A stretch of 64,000 nucleotides of DNA from Pseudomonas laurylsulfatiphila (GTDB lineage: Bacteria; Pseudomonadota; Gammaproteobacteria; Pseudomonadales; Pseudomonadaceae), in assembly GCF_002934665.1 (NCBI RefSeq), contig NZ_NIRS01000007.1, positions 186,001-250,000 of the forward strand, given 5' to 3'. Under the pieces are notes generated by a model that did no database searches, was not told where the DNA came from, and saw nothing but the letters and a program-made list of their open reading frames with translations. This document shows positions 36,507 to 45,536 of the stretch, piece by piece (position 1 is the first letter of the stretch; every line of letters starts with the position of its first letter). A program made the translations under genes and the position numbers.

Positions 36507-37559
36507 ATGAGTAAATTCTGGAGCCCGTTCGTCAAGAATCTGGTGCCTTACGTGCCGGGCGAGCAGCCGAAACTGGCAAAGCTGGTGAAGCTCAACACCA
36601 ATGAAAACCCGTACGGTCCATCGCCCAAGGCCTTGGCCGCGATGCAGACCGAACTGAACGACAACCTGCGTCTGTACCCGGACCCGAACAGCGACCTGCT
36701 GAAGAACGCGGTCGCCAGGTACTACGGCGTGCAAGGCAATCAGGTATTCCTCGGCAACGGTTCCGACGAAGTCCTGGCGCACATCTTCCACGGTTTGCTG
36801 CAGCACGATCAGCCGCTGCTGTTCCCGGACATCAGCTACAGCTTCTATCCGGTCTACTGCGGACTGTATGGCATCAACTTCGACGCGGTGCCGCTGGACG
36901 AGCAATTCCAGATCAACCCGGCAGACTACGCCAGGCCGAACGGCGGGATCATCTTCCCCAACCCGAACGCACCGACCGGCTGCCTGCTGGCGCTGGAAGC
37001 GGTGGAGCAGATTCTCAAGGCCAGCCCGGATTCGGTGGTCGTGGTGGACGAGGCTTACATCGATTTCGGCGGCGAGACGGCAATCACTCTGGTCAATCGT
37101 TATCCCAACCTGCTGGTGACCCAGACCCTGTCCAAGTCCCGCTCCCTGGCCGGTCTGCGGGTTGGCCTGGCGGTGGGGCATCCGGACCTGATCGAGGCGC
37201 TGGAGCGGATCAAGAACAGCTTCAACTCCTATCCGCTGGATCGCATGGCGAATGTCGGCGCCGCTGCCGCGTTCGAGGATCGCGAGTATTTCGACAAGAC
37301 CTGCCGGTTGGTGATCGAGAATCGCGAGAAGGTCGTCGGGCAATTGCAGGCCAAGGGATTTGAAGTGCTGCCGTCTGCGGCGAACTTCATTTTCGCCCGT
37401 CACCCCCAGCATGATGCGGCGGGGTTGGCGGCGAAGTTGCGTGAGCAGGGCGTGATCGTCCGGCACTTCAAGCAAGAGCGGATTGCCCAGTTCCTGCGGA
37501 TCTCGATCGGCACGCCAGAGCAGAACCAGGCGCTGATCGACGGCCTCGGCGACCTGTAA
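36507..37559 (+). CDS. hisC: Histidinol-phosphate aminotransferase
   Basis: PLP enzyme converting imidazole-acetol phosphate to histidinol phosphate. The 350-residue class I/II aminotransferase has LNTNENPYGPSP, FPNPNAPTG for substrate binding, and the PLP lysine Lys210 in TLSKSRSLAGLRVG. It directly follows hisD with a two-base gap; a REPIN follows immediately after the stop. Confidence 0.97.
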   Translation: MSKFWSPFVKNLVPYVPGEQPKLAKLVKLNTNENPYGPSPKALAAMQTELNDNLRLYPDPNSDLLKNAVARYYGVQGNQVFLGNGSDEVLAHIFHGLLQHDQPLLFPDISYSFYPVYCGLYGINFDAVPLDEQFQINPADYARPNGGIIFPNPNAPTGCLLALEAVEQILKASPDSVVVVDEAYIDFGGETAITLVNRYPNLLVTQTLSKSRSLAGLRVGLAVGHPDLIEALERIKNSFNSYPLDRMANVGAAAAFEDREYFDKTCRLVIENREKVVGQLQAKGFEVLPSAANFIFARHPQHDAAGLAAKLREQGVIVRHFKQERIAQFLRISIGTPEQNQALIDGLGDL

Positions 37560-37562
37560 AAC

Positions 37563-37654
37563 CTGTGGGAGCGAGCCTGCTCGCGATAAGGCCATAACAT
37601 TCAACATCTTCGTTGACTGTTAAATCGCCATCGCGAGCAGGCTCGCTCCCACAT
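37563..37654. repeat. REPIN (GTGGGAGCGAGCCTGCTCGCGA type)
   Basis: CTGTGGGAGCGAGCCTGCTC and the inverse GAGCAGGCTCGCTCCCACA flank a 50-base centre. It lies between the convergent hisC and algW genes, starting 4 bases after the hisC stop. Confidence 0.9.
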
Positions 37655-37670
37655 TGGTTTTGGGGGCCGC

Positions 37671-38831
<1,161 letters not shown>

Positions 38832-38934
38832 TAAGCAGTTCCTGAGAGAGTTGCAGGCGGTATGAGACCGCTCATAATGACGCGCATTATACGAGGCCGC
38901 ACGCGCCTCTGAACGGGATATTTAGGAGTCTTTT

Positions 38935-39693
38935 ATGGCTGTCTCCCTGAGCACCCTGGTCGAAGAAGCCGACCGTTATCTCAACAGCGCCAAAATCGCC
39001 GATTACTGCCCCAATGGCTTGCAAGTCGAAGGCCGTCCGCAAGTGATGCGCATTGTCAGTGGCGTCACTGCCAGCCAGGCGTTGCTGGATGCCGCGGTAG
39101 AGGCCAATGCCGACCTGGTACTGGTGCACCACGGCTACTTCTGGAAGGGTGAAAACCCGTGCATCACCGGTATGAAACAGCGCCGTTTGAAGACCTTGCT
39201 CAAGCACGATATCAGCCTCTTGGCCTATCACCTGCCGCTGGATCTGCACCCGGACGTCGGCAACAACGTGCAGCTTGCGCGGCAGCTCGACATCACCGTC
39301 GAAGGTCCGCTGGACCCGGATAACCTGAAGATTGTCGGTCTGGTCGGTTCGCTGAACGAGCCGATGATGCCCCGGGATTTCGCCCGCCGCGTACAGGAAG
39401 TCATGGGCCGTGAGCCGCTGTTGATCGAAGGCAGCGCCATGATCCGCCGCGTCGGCTGGTGCACCGGTGGCGGCCAGGGATACATCGATCAGGCCATTTC
39501 GGCTGGCGTCGACCTGTACCTCAGTGGCGAGGCTTCCGAGCAGACCTTCCACAGTGCACGGGAAAACGACATCAGCTTCATCGCCGCCGGTCACCACGCG
39601 ACCGAGCGCTACGGCGTTCAGGCGCTGGGGGATTATCTGGCGCGGCGCTTTGCGCTGGAGCACATCTTCATCGATTGTCCAAACCCGATCTGA
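38935..39693 (+). CDS. Nif3-like dinuclear metal centre protein
   Basis: 252-residue member of the Nif3/YbgI family, which forms hexameric rings with a dinuclear metal site. Candidate ligands are His65 and His66 in LVLVHHGYFW and the late AGHHATERYG motif. The NGLQVEG near the N-terminus is also typical. Its cellular reaction is unsettled; older GTP cyclohydrolase labels are not supported by motifs. It is divergent from algW. Confidence 0.92.
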   Translation: MAVSLSTLVEEADRYLNSAKIADYCPNGLQVEGRPQVMRIVSGVTASQALLDAAVEANADLVLVHHGYFWKGENPCITGMKQRRLKTLLKHDISLLAYHLPLDLHPDVGNNVQLARQLDITVEGPLDPDNLKIVGLVGSLNEPMMPRDFARRVQEVMGREPLLIEGSAMIRRVGWCTGGGQGYIDQAISAGVDLYLSGEASEQTFHSARENDISFIAAGHHATERYGVQALGDYLARRFALEHIFIDCPNPI

Positions 39694-39705
39694 ATCCGGG
39701 ACCCC

Positions 39706-39807
39706 CTGTAGGAGCGAGCTTGCTCGCGATGAACCTGAGAACACTGCGGGGTGTCAGGCTGCCAGCGTTATCGTTGACGACCATCGCGAGCAAGCTCGCT
39801 CCTACAG
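39706..39807. repeat. REPIN (GTAGGAGCGAGCTTGCTCGCGA type)
   Basis: CTGTAGGAGCGAGCTTGCTC at the left and GAGCAAGCTCGCTCCTACAG at the right are exact inverses. The 60-base centre contains a TGCGGGGTGTCAGGCTGCCA stretch that recurs in diverged form in the units at 50179 and 57437. Confidence 0.9.
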
Positions 39808-39949
39808 GGGGCGATGTGCCCAAACAGCGGGGCATATTCATATGCTCTTTCGATCTAGTTGGCGTCCTGATTAGAAGAGGTCGCTGTGCTAGGATCCCCG
39901 CTCGAACACGGCCCGCTGGCCGTTCATAAGAAAGCTTTCGTGAGTAGCC

Positions 39950-40867
39950 ATGGTCGACAAACTGACGCATCTGAAACAGCTGGAGGCGGAAAGCATCCAC
40001 ATCATCCGCGAGGTGGCCGCCGAGTTCGACAACCCGGTGATGCTGTACTCCATCGGTAAAGACTCCGCCGTGATGCTGCATCTGGCACGCAAGGCGTTCT
40101 TCCCGGGCAAGCTGCCGTTTCCGGTGATGCATGTCGACACTCGCTGGAAATTCCAGGAGATGTACGCCTTCCGTGACAAGATGGTCGCCGAGCTGGGCCT
40201 CGACCTGATCACCCACGTCAACCCGGACGGCGTGGCGCAGAACATCAACCCGTTCACCCACGGCAGCGCCAAGCACACCGACATCATGAAGACCGAGGGT
40301 CTGAAGCAGGCACTCGACAAGCATGGTTTCGACGCAGCCTTCGGCGGCGCCCGTCGCGATGAAGAGAAATCCCGCGCCAAGGAGCGCGTGTACTCGTTCC
40401 GCGACAGCAAGCACCGCTGGGACCCGAAGAACCAGCGTCCCGAGCTGTGGAACGTGTACAACGGCAAGGTCAACAAGGGCGAGTCGATCCGCGTCTTCCC
40501 GCTGTCGAACTGGACCGAGCTGGACATCTGGCAGTACATCTACCTTGAAGGCATCCCGATCGTCCCGCTGTACTTCGCCGCCGAGCGTGAAGTCATCGAG
40601 AAGAACGGCACGCTGATCATGATCGATGACGAGCGCATCCTCGAGCACCTGAGCGATGAAGACAAAGCGCGTATCGTCAAAAAGAAAGTGCGTTTCCGTA
40701 CCCTTGGTTGCTACCCGTTGACGGGCGCGGTGGAGTCCGAGGCCGAAAGCCTCACGGACATCATTCAGGAAATGCTCCTGACGCGAACTTCCGAGCGCCA
40801 GGGCCGTGTCATCGACCACGATGGCGCAGGCTCGATGGAAGACAAAAAACGTCAAGGTTATTTCTAA
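39950..40867 (+). CDS. cysD: Sulfate adenylyltransferase subunit 2
   Basis: ATP sulfurylase catalytic subunit forming APS from sulfate and ATP. The 305-residue PAPS-reductase-like protein has the PP-loop YSIGKDSAVMLHLARKAF and the segment AFGGARRDEEKSRAKERVYS. The C-terminal GSMEDKKRQGYF is typical. It lies 9 bases before cysNC. The 143-base leader after the REPIN probably carries the sulfur-responsive promoter; I see no clear CysB site. Confidence 0.98.
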   Translation: MVDKLTHLKQLEAESIHIIREVAAEFDNPVMLYSIGKDSAVMLHLARKAFFPGKLPFPVMHVDTRWKFQEMYAFRDKMVAELGLDLITHVNPDGVAQNINPFTHGSAKHTDIMKTEGLKQALDKHGFDAAFGGARRDEEKSRAKERVYSFRDSKHRWDPKNQRPELWNVYNGKVNKGESIRVFPLSNWTELDIWQYIYLEGIPIVPLYFAAEREVIEKNGTLIMIDDERILEHLSDEDKARIVKKKVRFRTLGCYPLTGAVESEAESLTDIIQEMLLTRTSERQGRVIDHDGAGSMEDKKRQGYF

Positions 40868-40876
40868 GGGGCTGTC

Positions 40877-42775
40877 ATGTCGCATCAATCTGATTTGATC
40901 AGCGAGGACATCCTCGCCTACCTGGGCCAGCACGAACGTAAAGAGCTGCTGCGCTTTTTGACCTGCGGTAACGTCGACGACGGCAAGAGCACCCTGATCG
41001 GGCGCCTGCTGCACGACTCCAAGATGATCTACGAAGATCACCTGGAAGCGATCACCCGCGACTCGAAAAAAGTCGGCACCACCGGCGAAGACATCGACCT
41101 GGCGTTGCTGGTCGACGGTCTGCAAGCCGAGCGTGAACAAGGCATCACCATCGATGTCGCGTATCGCTATTTCTCCACCGCCAAGCGCAAATTCATCATC
41201 GCCGACACCCCCGGCCATGAGCAGTACACCCGCAACATGGCCACCGGTGCGTCCACCTGTGACCTGGCGATCATCCTGGTCGACGCCCGCTACGGCGTGC
41301 AGACCCAGACCCGTCGCCACAGCTTCATCGCCTCGTTGCTGGGCATCAAGCACATAGTCGTGGCCATCAACAAGATGGACCTCAAGGACTTCGACCAAGG
41401 CGTGTTCGAGTCGATCAAGGCCGACTACCTGCAGTTCGCCGAAGGCCTGAAGATGAAGCCCACCAGCATGCACTTCGTGCCGATGTCGGCATTGAAGGGC
41501 GACAACGTGGTGAACAAGTCCGAGCGCTCGCCGTGGTACACCGGCCAGTCGCTGATGGAAATCCTCGAGACCGTGGAAGTGGCGGGCGACCGCAACTTCA
41601 CCGACCTGCGTTTCCCGGTGCAGTACGTCAACCGTCCGAACCTGAACTTCCGTGGCTTCGCCGGTACGCTGGCCAGCGGCATCGTCAAGAAAGGCGACGA
41701 AGTCGTGGTGCTGCCGTCGGGCAAGAGCAGCCGTGTGAAGTCCATCGTCACCTTCGAAGGTGAGCTGGAACACGCAGGTCCAGGTCAGGCAGTCACGCTG
41801 ACCATGGAAGACGAAATCGACATCTCCCGTGGCGACCTGTTGGTTCACGCCGACAACGTACCGCCGGTGACCGACAGCTTCGAAGCCATGCTGGTGTGGA
41901 TGGCTGAAGAGCCGATGCTGCCGGGCAAAAAATACGACATCAAGCGCGCCACCAGTTACGTGCCGGGCTCCATCGCCAGCATCGTCAACAAGGTCGACGT
42001 GAACACCCTGGAAGAAGGTCCGGCCAGCGCGTTGCAGTTGAACGAAATCGGCAAGGTCAAGATCGCGCTCGACGCGCCGATTGCCCTCGACGGTTACGAC
42101 AGCAACCGCACCACCGGTGCCTTCATCATCATCGATCGCTTGACCAACGGCACCGTCGGCGCCGGCATGATCGTCGCCCAGCCTTTGGCCCATGGCACCA
42201 GCACGCACCACGGCAAGCTGGCCCACGTCGCCACCGAAGAGCGCGCACAGCGCTTCGGCCAGCAACCGGCCACCGTGTTGTTCAGCGGCCTGTCGGGCGC
42301 GGGCAAGAGCACTCTGGCGTATGCCGTTGAACGCAAGCTGTTCGACCTTGGCCGTGCGGTGTTCGTGCTCGATGGCCAGAACCTGCGTCACGACCTGAAC
42401 AAGGGTCTGCCACAGGATCGCGCCGGGCGTACCGAAAACTGGCGTCGTGCCGCGCACGTTGCGCGTCAGTTCAACGAAGCCGGTCTGCTGACCCTGGCGG
42501 CGTTTGTTGCGCCGAGCGCCGAAGGTCGTGAACAGGCTCGGGAACTGATCGGCAAGGAACGTCTGCTGACGGTCTACGTCCAGGCTTCGCCGACCGTCTG
42601 CGCCGAGCGTGATCCGCAAGGCCTGTACGCGGCGGCCGGGGATAACATCCCGGGTGAGTCCTTCCCGTACGACGTGCCGCTGGATGCCGACCTGGTGATC
42701 GACACCCAGTCCGTGTCGCTGGAAGAAGGCGTCAAGCAAGTGCTGGGTCTGCTGCGCGAGCGTGGTGCGATTTAA
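40877..42775 (+). CDS. cysNC: Bifunctional sulfate adenylyltransferase subunit 1 / APS kinase
   Basis: 632-residue fusion. The N-terminal part is the CysN GTPase, which drives APS formation: G1 GNVDDGKSTLIGRLL, G3 DTPGHEQYTRNM and G4 NKMDLKDF, then EF-Tu-like beta-barrels. The C-terminal part is APS kinase (CysC), with Walker A GLSGAGKST at residues 471-479 and RADLGFS-like counterpart RAGRTENWRR. It makes PAPS for assimilation. Its last ~16 codons, stop and terminator are duplicated about 2.76 kb downstream. Confidence 0.97.
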   Translation: MSHQSDLISEDILAYLGQHERKELLRFLTCGNVDDGKSTLIGRLLHDSKMIYEDHLEAITRDSKKVGTTGEDIDLALLVDGLQAEREQGITIDVAYRYFSTAKRKFIIADTPGHEQYTRNMATGASTCDLAIILVDARYGVQTQTRRHSFIASLLGIKHIVVAINKMDLKDFDQGVFESIKADYLQFAEGLKMKPTSMHFVPMSALKGDNVVNKSERSPWYTGQSLMEILETVEVAGDRNFTDLRFPVQYVNRPNLNFRGFAGTLASGIVKKGDEVVVLPSGKSSRVKSIVTFEGELEHAGPGQAVTLTMEDEIDISRGDLLVHADNVPPVTDSFEAMLVWMAEEPMLPGKKYDIKRATSYVPGSIASIVNKVDVNTLEEGPASALQLNEIGKVKIALDAPIALDGYDSNRTTGAFIIIDRLTNGTVGAGMIVAQPLAHGTSTHHGKLAHVATEERAQRFGQQPATVLFSGLSGAGKSTLAYAVERKLFDLGRAVFVLDGQNLRHDLNKGLPQDRAGRTENWRRAAHVARQFNEAGLLTLAAFVAPSAEGREQARELIGKERLLTVYVQASPTVCAERDPQGLYAAAGDNIPGESFPYDVPLDADLVIDTQSVSLEEGVKQVLGLLRERGAI

Positions 42776-43102
42776 GCGCTAGGCAGAAATGAAAAACCCG
42801 CCGATGAGTGATCATCGGCGGGTTTTTTTGTGTCCTTGAAATCGCCATCGCTGGCAAGCCAGCTCCCACAGTGTTTGAGGTGTTCACGTTTCTTGTGTAC
42901 GGCGCAATTCCTGTAGGAGCTGGCTTGCCAGCGAAGAGGCCAGTACAGGCACCTCAAGACTTCGCTGGATACTCGCGATGCATCTGCGCAAGCAGAGCAT
43001 CCTTGTCCAGCCACAACTGGTTGATCCAGCCCTGGAACTGCAAGCGGTACTCACCGTCCTGGTCGTAGTTCTTGCCGATGAACTGTGGCGGAATCTTCAG
43101 CT
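42728..43102. repeat. Left copy of the ~375-bp direct repeat flanking the accessory cassette
   Basis: Read base by base, 42728-43102 equals 45489-45862 apart from one T in the terminator T-run (seven here, six in the other). It holds the last 16 codons of cysNC, the shared terminator, a REPIN of the CTGGCAAGCCAGCTCC type (42843-42936) and the final ~49 codons of the acyltransferase frame. Similarity fades rather than stopping sharply at both ends. Confidence 0.95.
42792..42829 (+). terminator. Terminator after cysNC
   Basis: AAAAACCCGCCGATGA and TCATCGGCGGGTTTTTTT form a 14-bp perfect stem with a GTGA loop region and T-run. The A-run on the other side makes it bidirectional. Confidence 0.93.
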
Positions 43103-43163
43103 GCTGAAAACGCACCACCGCGTCTTTCACGCATCCACATAGCAGGTCCCAGAACCAGGAAGC
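42954..43163 (-). pseudogene. Truncated 3' remnant of a diverged acyltransferase gene
   Basis: This frame ends exactly as the intact acyltransferase at 45714-46619. The last ~49 codons are identical to it; upstream the reading continues as WFWDLLCGCVKDAVVRFQQL, clearly homologous to GFWDLLCGNIADVVVHFEEL but with many differences. A TAG closes the frame at 43173-43175. So about 70 codons survive of an allele that was not a simple copy of the resident gene. Confidence 0.85.
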
Positions 43164-43235
43164 CTGTGAAATCTAAAGTCAGAAGAAATAGCCAGAATCC
43201 TTGATCGGAAATGGACTACAAAAAAGTCGGAAGTT

Positions 43236-43352
43236 GTGAAGTTTAATTGTTTTGTAAATGAGAATAGTGTTTGCGGTAGCGTAGAAACGTTTTCGCTCAG
43301 CTTGTATCAAGTGAAGCAATTGCAAGGAAGTAGGTGGTGGCTTAAGAAGTAA
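43236..43352 (+). CDS. Possible 38-codon ORF ahead of the cassette, weakly supported
   Basis: A GTG at 43236 preceded by GGAAG opens MKFNCFVNENSVCGSVETFS and ends LQGSRWWLKK before TAA. Base composition is AT-rich like the cassette. No homology is recognised and the start is arbitrary, because the frame is open further upstream. It fills the gap between the acyltransferase remnant and the membrane protein gene, which otherwise shows nothing I can name. Confidence 0.2.
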   Translation: MKFNCFVNENSVCGSVETFSLSLYQVKQLQGSRWWLKK

Positions 43353-43374
43353 GCTTGCGTTCGAGGATCAAGGT

Positions 43375-43923
43375 GTGCGAAATAAATTTTTTCCAGTTCC
43401 GGTTGGTTATGTTTCTAGTGTTTTTGAGATCGTTTTTTGTGCAATTTTTTTATTGTTGTATTTTATTTTTTCTCTTTATATTTTTAGTAAGTTGGTAGAT
43501 GTTCCTCCGGTTTCTGATGAGTTGGTTATGAAAGAAGCTTTTTTATATAGAGGGCTTTCGCAAGCTTCAAAGACTACGTCTTTTTTGTATCTGAGGGTTG
43601 GGGCTGATGACGCTGCTTATAAATATATCATTGAGGCTTCGAGTCGCGATGTTGTGTACGCGAACTTTGATAAGCCGCGAAAGCTGTGGGTGGCGGTAGA
43701 TTCTGATCGAAGTAAAAAATTTGTTTGGGGAGTATATGATGATAATTATGGGTTGTTGATAAGTCGTCAGGATATATTGCGCTGGATTAATTCAGTTAAT
43801 GTTGATAATTATTTTATACTTTCTTTGGTGTTTATTTCGTCATTGTATTTTCTCTATATTATTTTTTGGACTGGTGTTTGGAACAGGTGTGCAGCTAAAA
43901 GGATGGCTTGTGAAAATAAATAA
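43375..43923 (+). CDS. Two-helix membrane protein of unknown function (cassette gene 1)
   Basis: 182 residues. TM1 spans about 14-38 and TM2 about 146-168, leaving a ~105-residue loop, probably periplasmic, with LYLRVGADDAAYKYIIEASS and KKFVWGVYDDNYGLLISRQD. The layout resembles DUF3592-type proteins, but I cannot confirm membership. The GTG start at 43375 has GAGG eight bases upstream. Codon use is strongly AT-rich (TTT, TTA, TAT), unlike neighbouring Pseudomonas genes, which indicates transfer. Its 3' end overlaps the dioxygenase gene by 14 bases. Candidate roles are an immunity or anchoring partner; both are guesses. Confidence 0.75.
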   Translation: MRNKFFPVPVGYVSSVFEIVFCAIFLLLYFIFSLYIFSKLVDVPPVSDELVMKEAFLYRGLSQASKTTSFLYLRVGADDAAYKYIIEASSRDVVYANFDKPRKLWVAVDSDRSKKFVWGVYDDNYGLLISRQDILRWINSVNVDNYFILSLVFISSLYFLYIIFWTGVWNRCAAKRMACENK

Positions 43924-44494
43924 GGTTGATGGTGAGGTATTTGTAATTGACGACTTTTTAACTCGGGAGGAGGAGGAATGTATAAATGTTCAACTCAAGG
44001 GCTCAGTTTGGAGATACAACTGGCCAAATTATGAGGAGCTTCCGTTTGTTAGACCTTGTTGGCATGTTTTTATTGCGGGTAAAGGTCGGCCGGATCGGAA
44101 ATCATGTTTGGATGAATTAGGTAAAAGTGAATCTTGGCGTTTTCTTGTCGGCTTCTGGGAAAGGCTATCAATATTACATGATTTCAAAATCACATTGTTA
44201 GGTGTTTATGCAAATGGGCAAACATTTGGGCAGGACACGATTATACATCGGGATAACAAGACGCACCCAGGGATGACAGTGATCGTATTTTGTAATGAAC
44301 ACTGGCCAACTTCCTGGGGAGGTGAGCTTGTATTTTACGATGACAAAAAAGAAAATATTATTAAATCAGTACTTCCAAAATCGCGGCGTGTGGTGATTTT
44401 TGATGGGCGAATTCCACATGCGGCGAGATCGCCTTCAGTAAAGTGTGATCAGGTAAGGATGACGCTTGCGTTCAAAACTGTGATTATGGAGTAA
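43910..44494 (+). CDS. 2-oxoglutarate/Fe(II)-dependent dioxygenase, prolyl-hydroxylase-like (cassette gene 2)
   Basis: 194 residues from a GTG at 43910 with AAGGA six bases before it; an earlier in-frame start at 43799 would read through the membrane gene. The metal triad is visible as His113-x-Asp115 (IIHRDN) and His170 (GRIPHAARSP), and Arg183 (QVRMTLAF) would bind 2-oxoglutarate. WGGELVFYDD before the distal His matches the prolyl 4-hydroxylase/2OG oxygenase superfamily. The substrate is unknown; the Pro-rich tail of the next gene product is an obvious candidate. The stop is three bases from that gene. AT-rich composition again marks it as foreign. Confidence 0.85.
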   Translation: MKINKVDGEVFVIDDFLTREEEECINVQLKGSVWRYNWPNYEELPFVRPCWHVFIAGKGRPDRKSCLDELGKSESWRFLVGFWERLSILHDFKITLLGVYANGQTFGQDTIIHRDNKTHPGMTVIVFCNEHWPTSWGGELVFYDDKKENIIKSVLPKSRRVVIFDGRIPHAARSPSVKCDQVRMTLAFKTVIME

Positions 44495-44497
44495 TAT

Positions 44498-45292
44498 ATG
44501 GCCGGGAAAGCCGAAATATTTGTAGCTGTCGTCAATGATGGTGTAACTATTGGTTCAGGGGCGACTGCAGTAGCAGATCAGTTTTTAGTCAATGGAACTG
44601 GAATGGTGTTGCTGAGTCAGTCGGCGCAAACCGGTGCTGTGATAGCGAGTGTTACCTCTGTGACAAAGTTGGCAGGCCCTTATGTTCCGATTGTAAATAT
44701 GCCCGCCAATGTAGTCGCCGGTACGATAACTTTTCTAAAAATAGGGATCGACTTCAGAGATGGGCGCGCAATCAAGACGGGTGACGTTGTCAGTCTGGTA
44801 GGTAATGTTGCGGGGGTGATTGCAACCATGGCTGTTTTGCTAGCTGCGCCATTTTCGGTTGTTGCTACCTTGAGTGTTGTAGCTATCGGTACCGGGATAT
44901 ATTCGATTTATAACTCGGAAGTCCTCGATACTATTGCGACAAATGCCAAGAATTTCTTCAGCGATAAAGGGTTGGAAAGCTACCTTGACTATGTATGTGC
45001 GCCCGATATGCAGATTGTCCACAAAAACACCCTGAGGGATGTCTACGGCAATCAGATGCTTTCCTGTAATTGGATATCTGAAACCGGAGAGCTACAGCCC
45101 TCAGCGGTACCTGTTTTCGATGAGAATATTGGTGGTGGAGGGGTATATGCCCCAATATCTCCTGTTTTACCGGCTCCACCTCCTGACGTTATCCCAGTTG
45201 TAACCATTGGGCCGCTTGAGGTTGATGATGGCTCTGATGACAGCGGTGATGAATATGGTTGCTGTACAGGAGGAAGTGATGGTTATGTGTAG
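44498..45292 (+). CDS. Hydrophobic-hairpin protein with Pro-rich, acidic tail, unknown (cassette gene 3)
   Basis: 264 residues without a signal peptide. Residues 1-95 are Val/Ala/Gly-rich; 97-138 form a long hydrophobic hairpin (VAGVIATMAVLLAAPF, then SVVATLSVVAIGTGIYSIY) with a PF turn, like the membrane-inserting hairpin of pore-forming bacteriocins. Residues 219-239 are Pro-rich (YAPISPVLPAPPPDVIPVV). The tail 241-264 is acidic and Gly-rich with a Cys-Cys pair (EYGCCTGGSDGYV). GGAG precedes the ATG. Three bases separate it from the dioxygenase, so the two are co-expressed. It may be an exported effector or structural substrate of the dioxygenase; I do not recognise the family. Confidence 0.7.
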   Translation: MAGKAEIFVAVVNDGVTIGSGATAVADQFLVNGTGMVLLSQSAQTGAVIASVTSVTKLAGPYVPIVNMPANVVAGTITFLKIGIDFRDGRAIKTGDVVSLVGNVAGVIATMAVLLAAPFSVVATLSVVAIGTGIYSIYNSEVLDTIATNAKNFFSDKGLESYLDYVCAPDMQIVHKNTLRDVYGNQMLSCNWISETGELQPSAVPVFDENIGGGGVYAPISPVLPAPPPDVIPVVTIGPLEVDDGSDDSGDEYGCCTGGSDGYV

Positions 45293-45473
45293 CGGCCCGT
45301 ATGTTTAGATTTTCTGCTCCTCACGTTTGACCTCCGATGTTTAATACAGATTAACTAGCTATTTGACACTCTTAAGAGCTAAGCCCGAGTCAGGCTGAAC
45401 TTGAGATGGCGTTTGCGTGTGGATAATCGTCAGCCTGGCTTCGTAAAGCTTGCGTGCAATAACGCTCCGACCG
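45293..45473. other. Gap between cassette gene 3 and the right repeat
   Basis: About 180 bases of intermediate composition with no convincing gene. There is no terminator-like hairpin with a T-run, no integrase site I can recognise and no inverted repeat marking a transposon end. Its right edge runs into the cysNC remnant. Confidence 0.5.
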
Positions 45474-45536
45474 GTGTCACTGGAAATGGGCGTCAAGCAA
45501 GTGCTGGGTCTGCTGCGCGAGCGTGGTGCGATTTAA
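45474..45536 (+). pseudogene. 3' remnant of a diverged cysNC gene
   Basis: 21 codons reading VSLEMGVKQVLGLLRERGAI and stop, against VSLEEGVKQVLGLLRERGAI in the intact gene at 42713-42775. The first codons differ at the base level (GTGTCACTGGAAATGGGC versus GTGTCGCTGGAAGAAGGC), then the two become identical at 45489. Before 45474 the similarity is lost. This marks the right-hand junction of the cassette as another allele, not a perfect duplication. Confidence 0.85.

Noticed and set aside
39668..42739. A 1023-codon open frame on the minus strand across the Nif3-like gene end, cysD and cysNC
   Set aside because: It is antisense to strongly conserved genes and its protein has the His/Asp/Gln/Val-rich composition produced by high-GC Pseudomonas codons read backwards.
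42772..43014. Identical small minus-strand frames in both flank repeats (also at 45493-45774)
   Set aside because: They read through the REPIN and terminator and repeat only because the DNA is duplicated; no coding sign.
43799..43909. Earlier start for the dioxygenase gene giving an N-terminal membrane helix
   Set aside because: The extra 37 residues are the second membrane helix coding region of gene 1 read in another frame; GTG 43910 has a well-spaced AAGGA.
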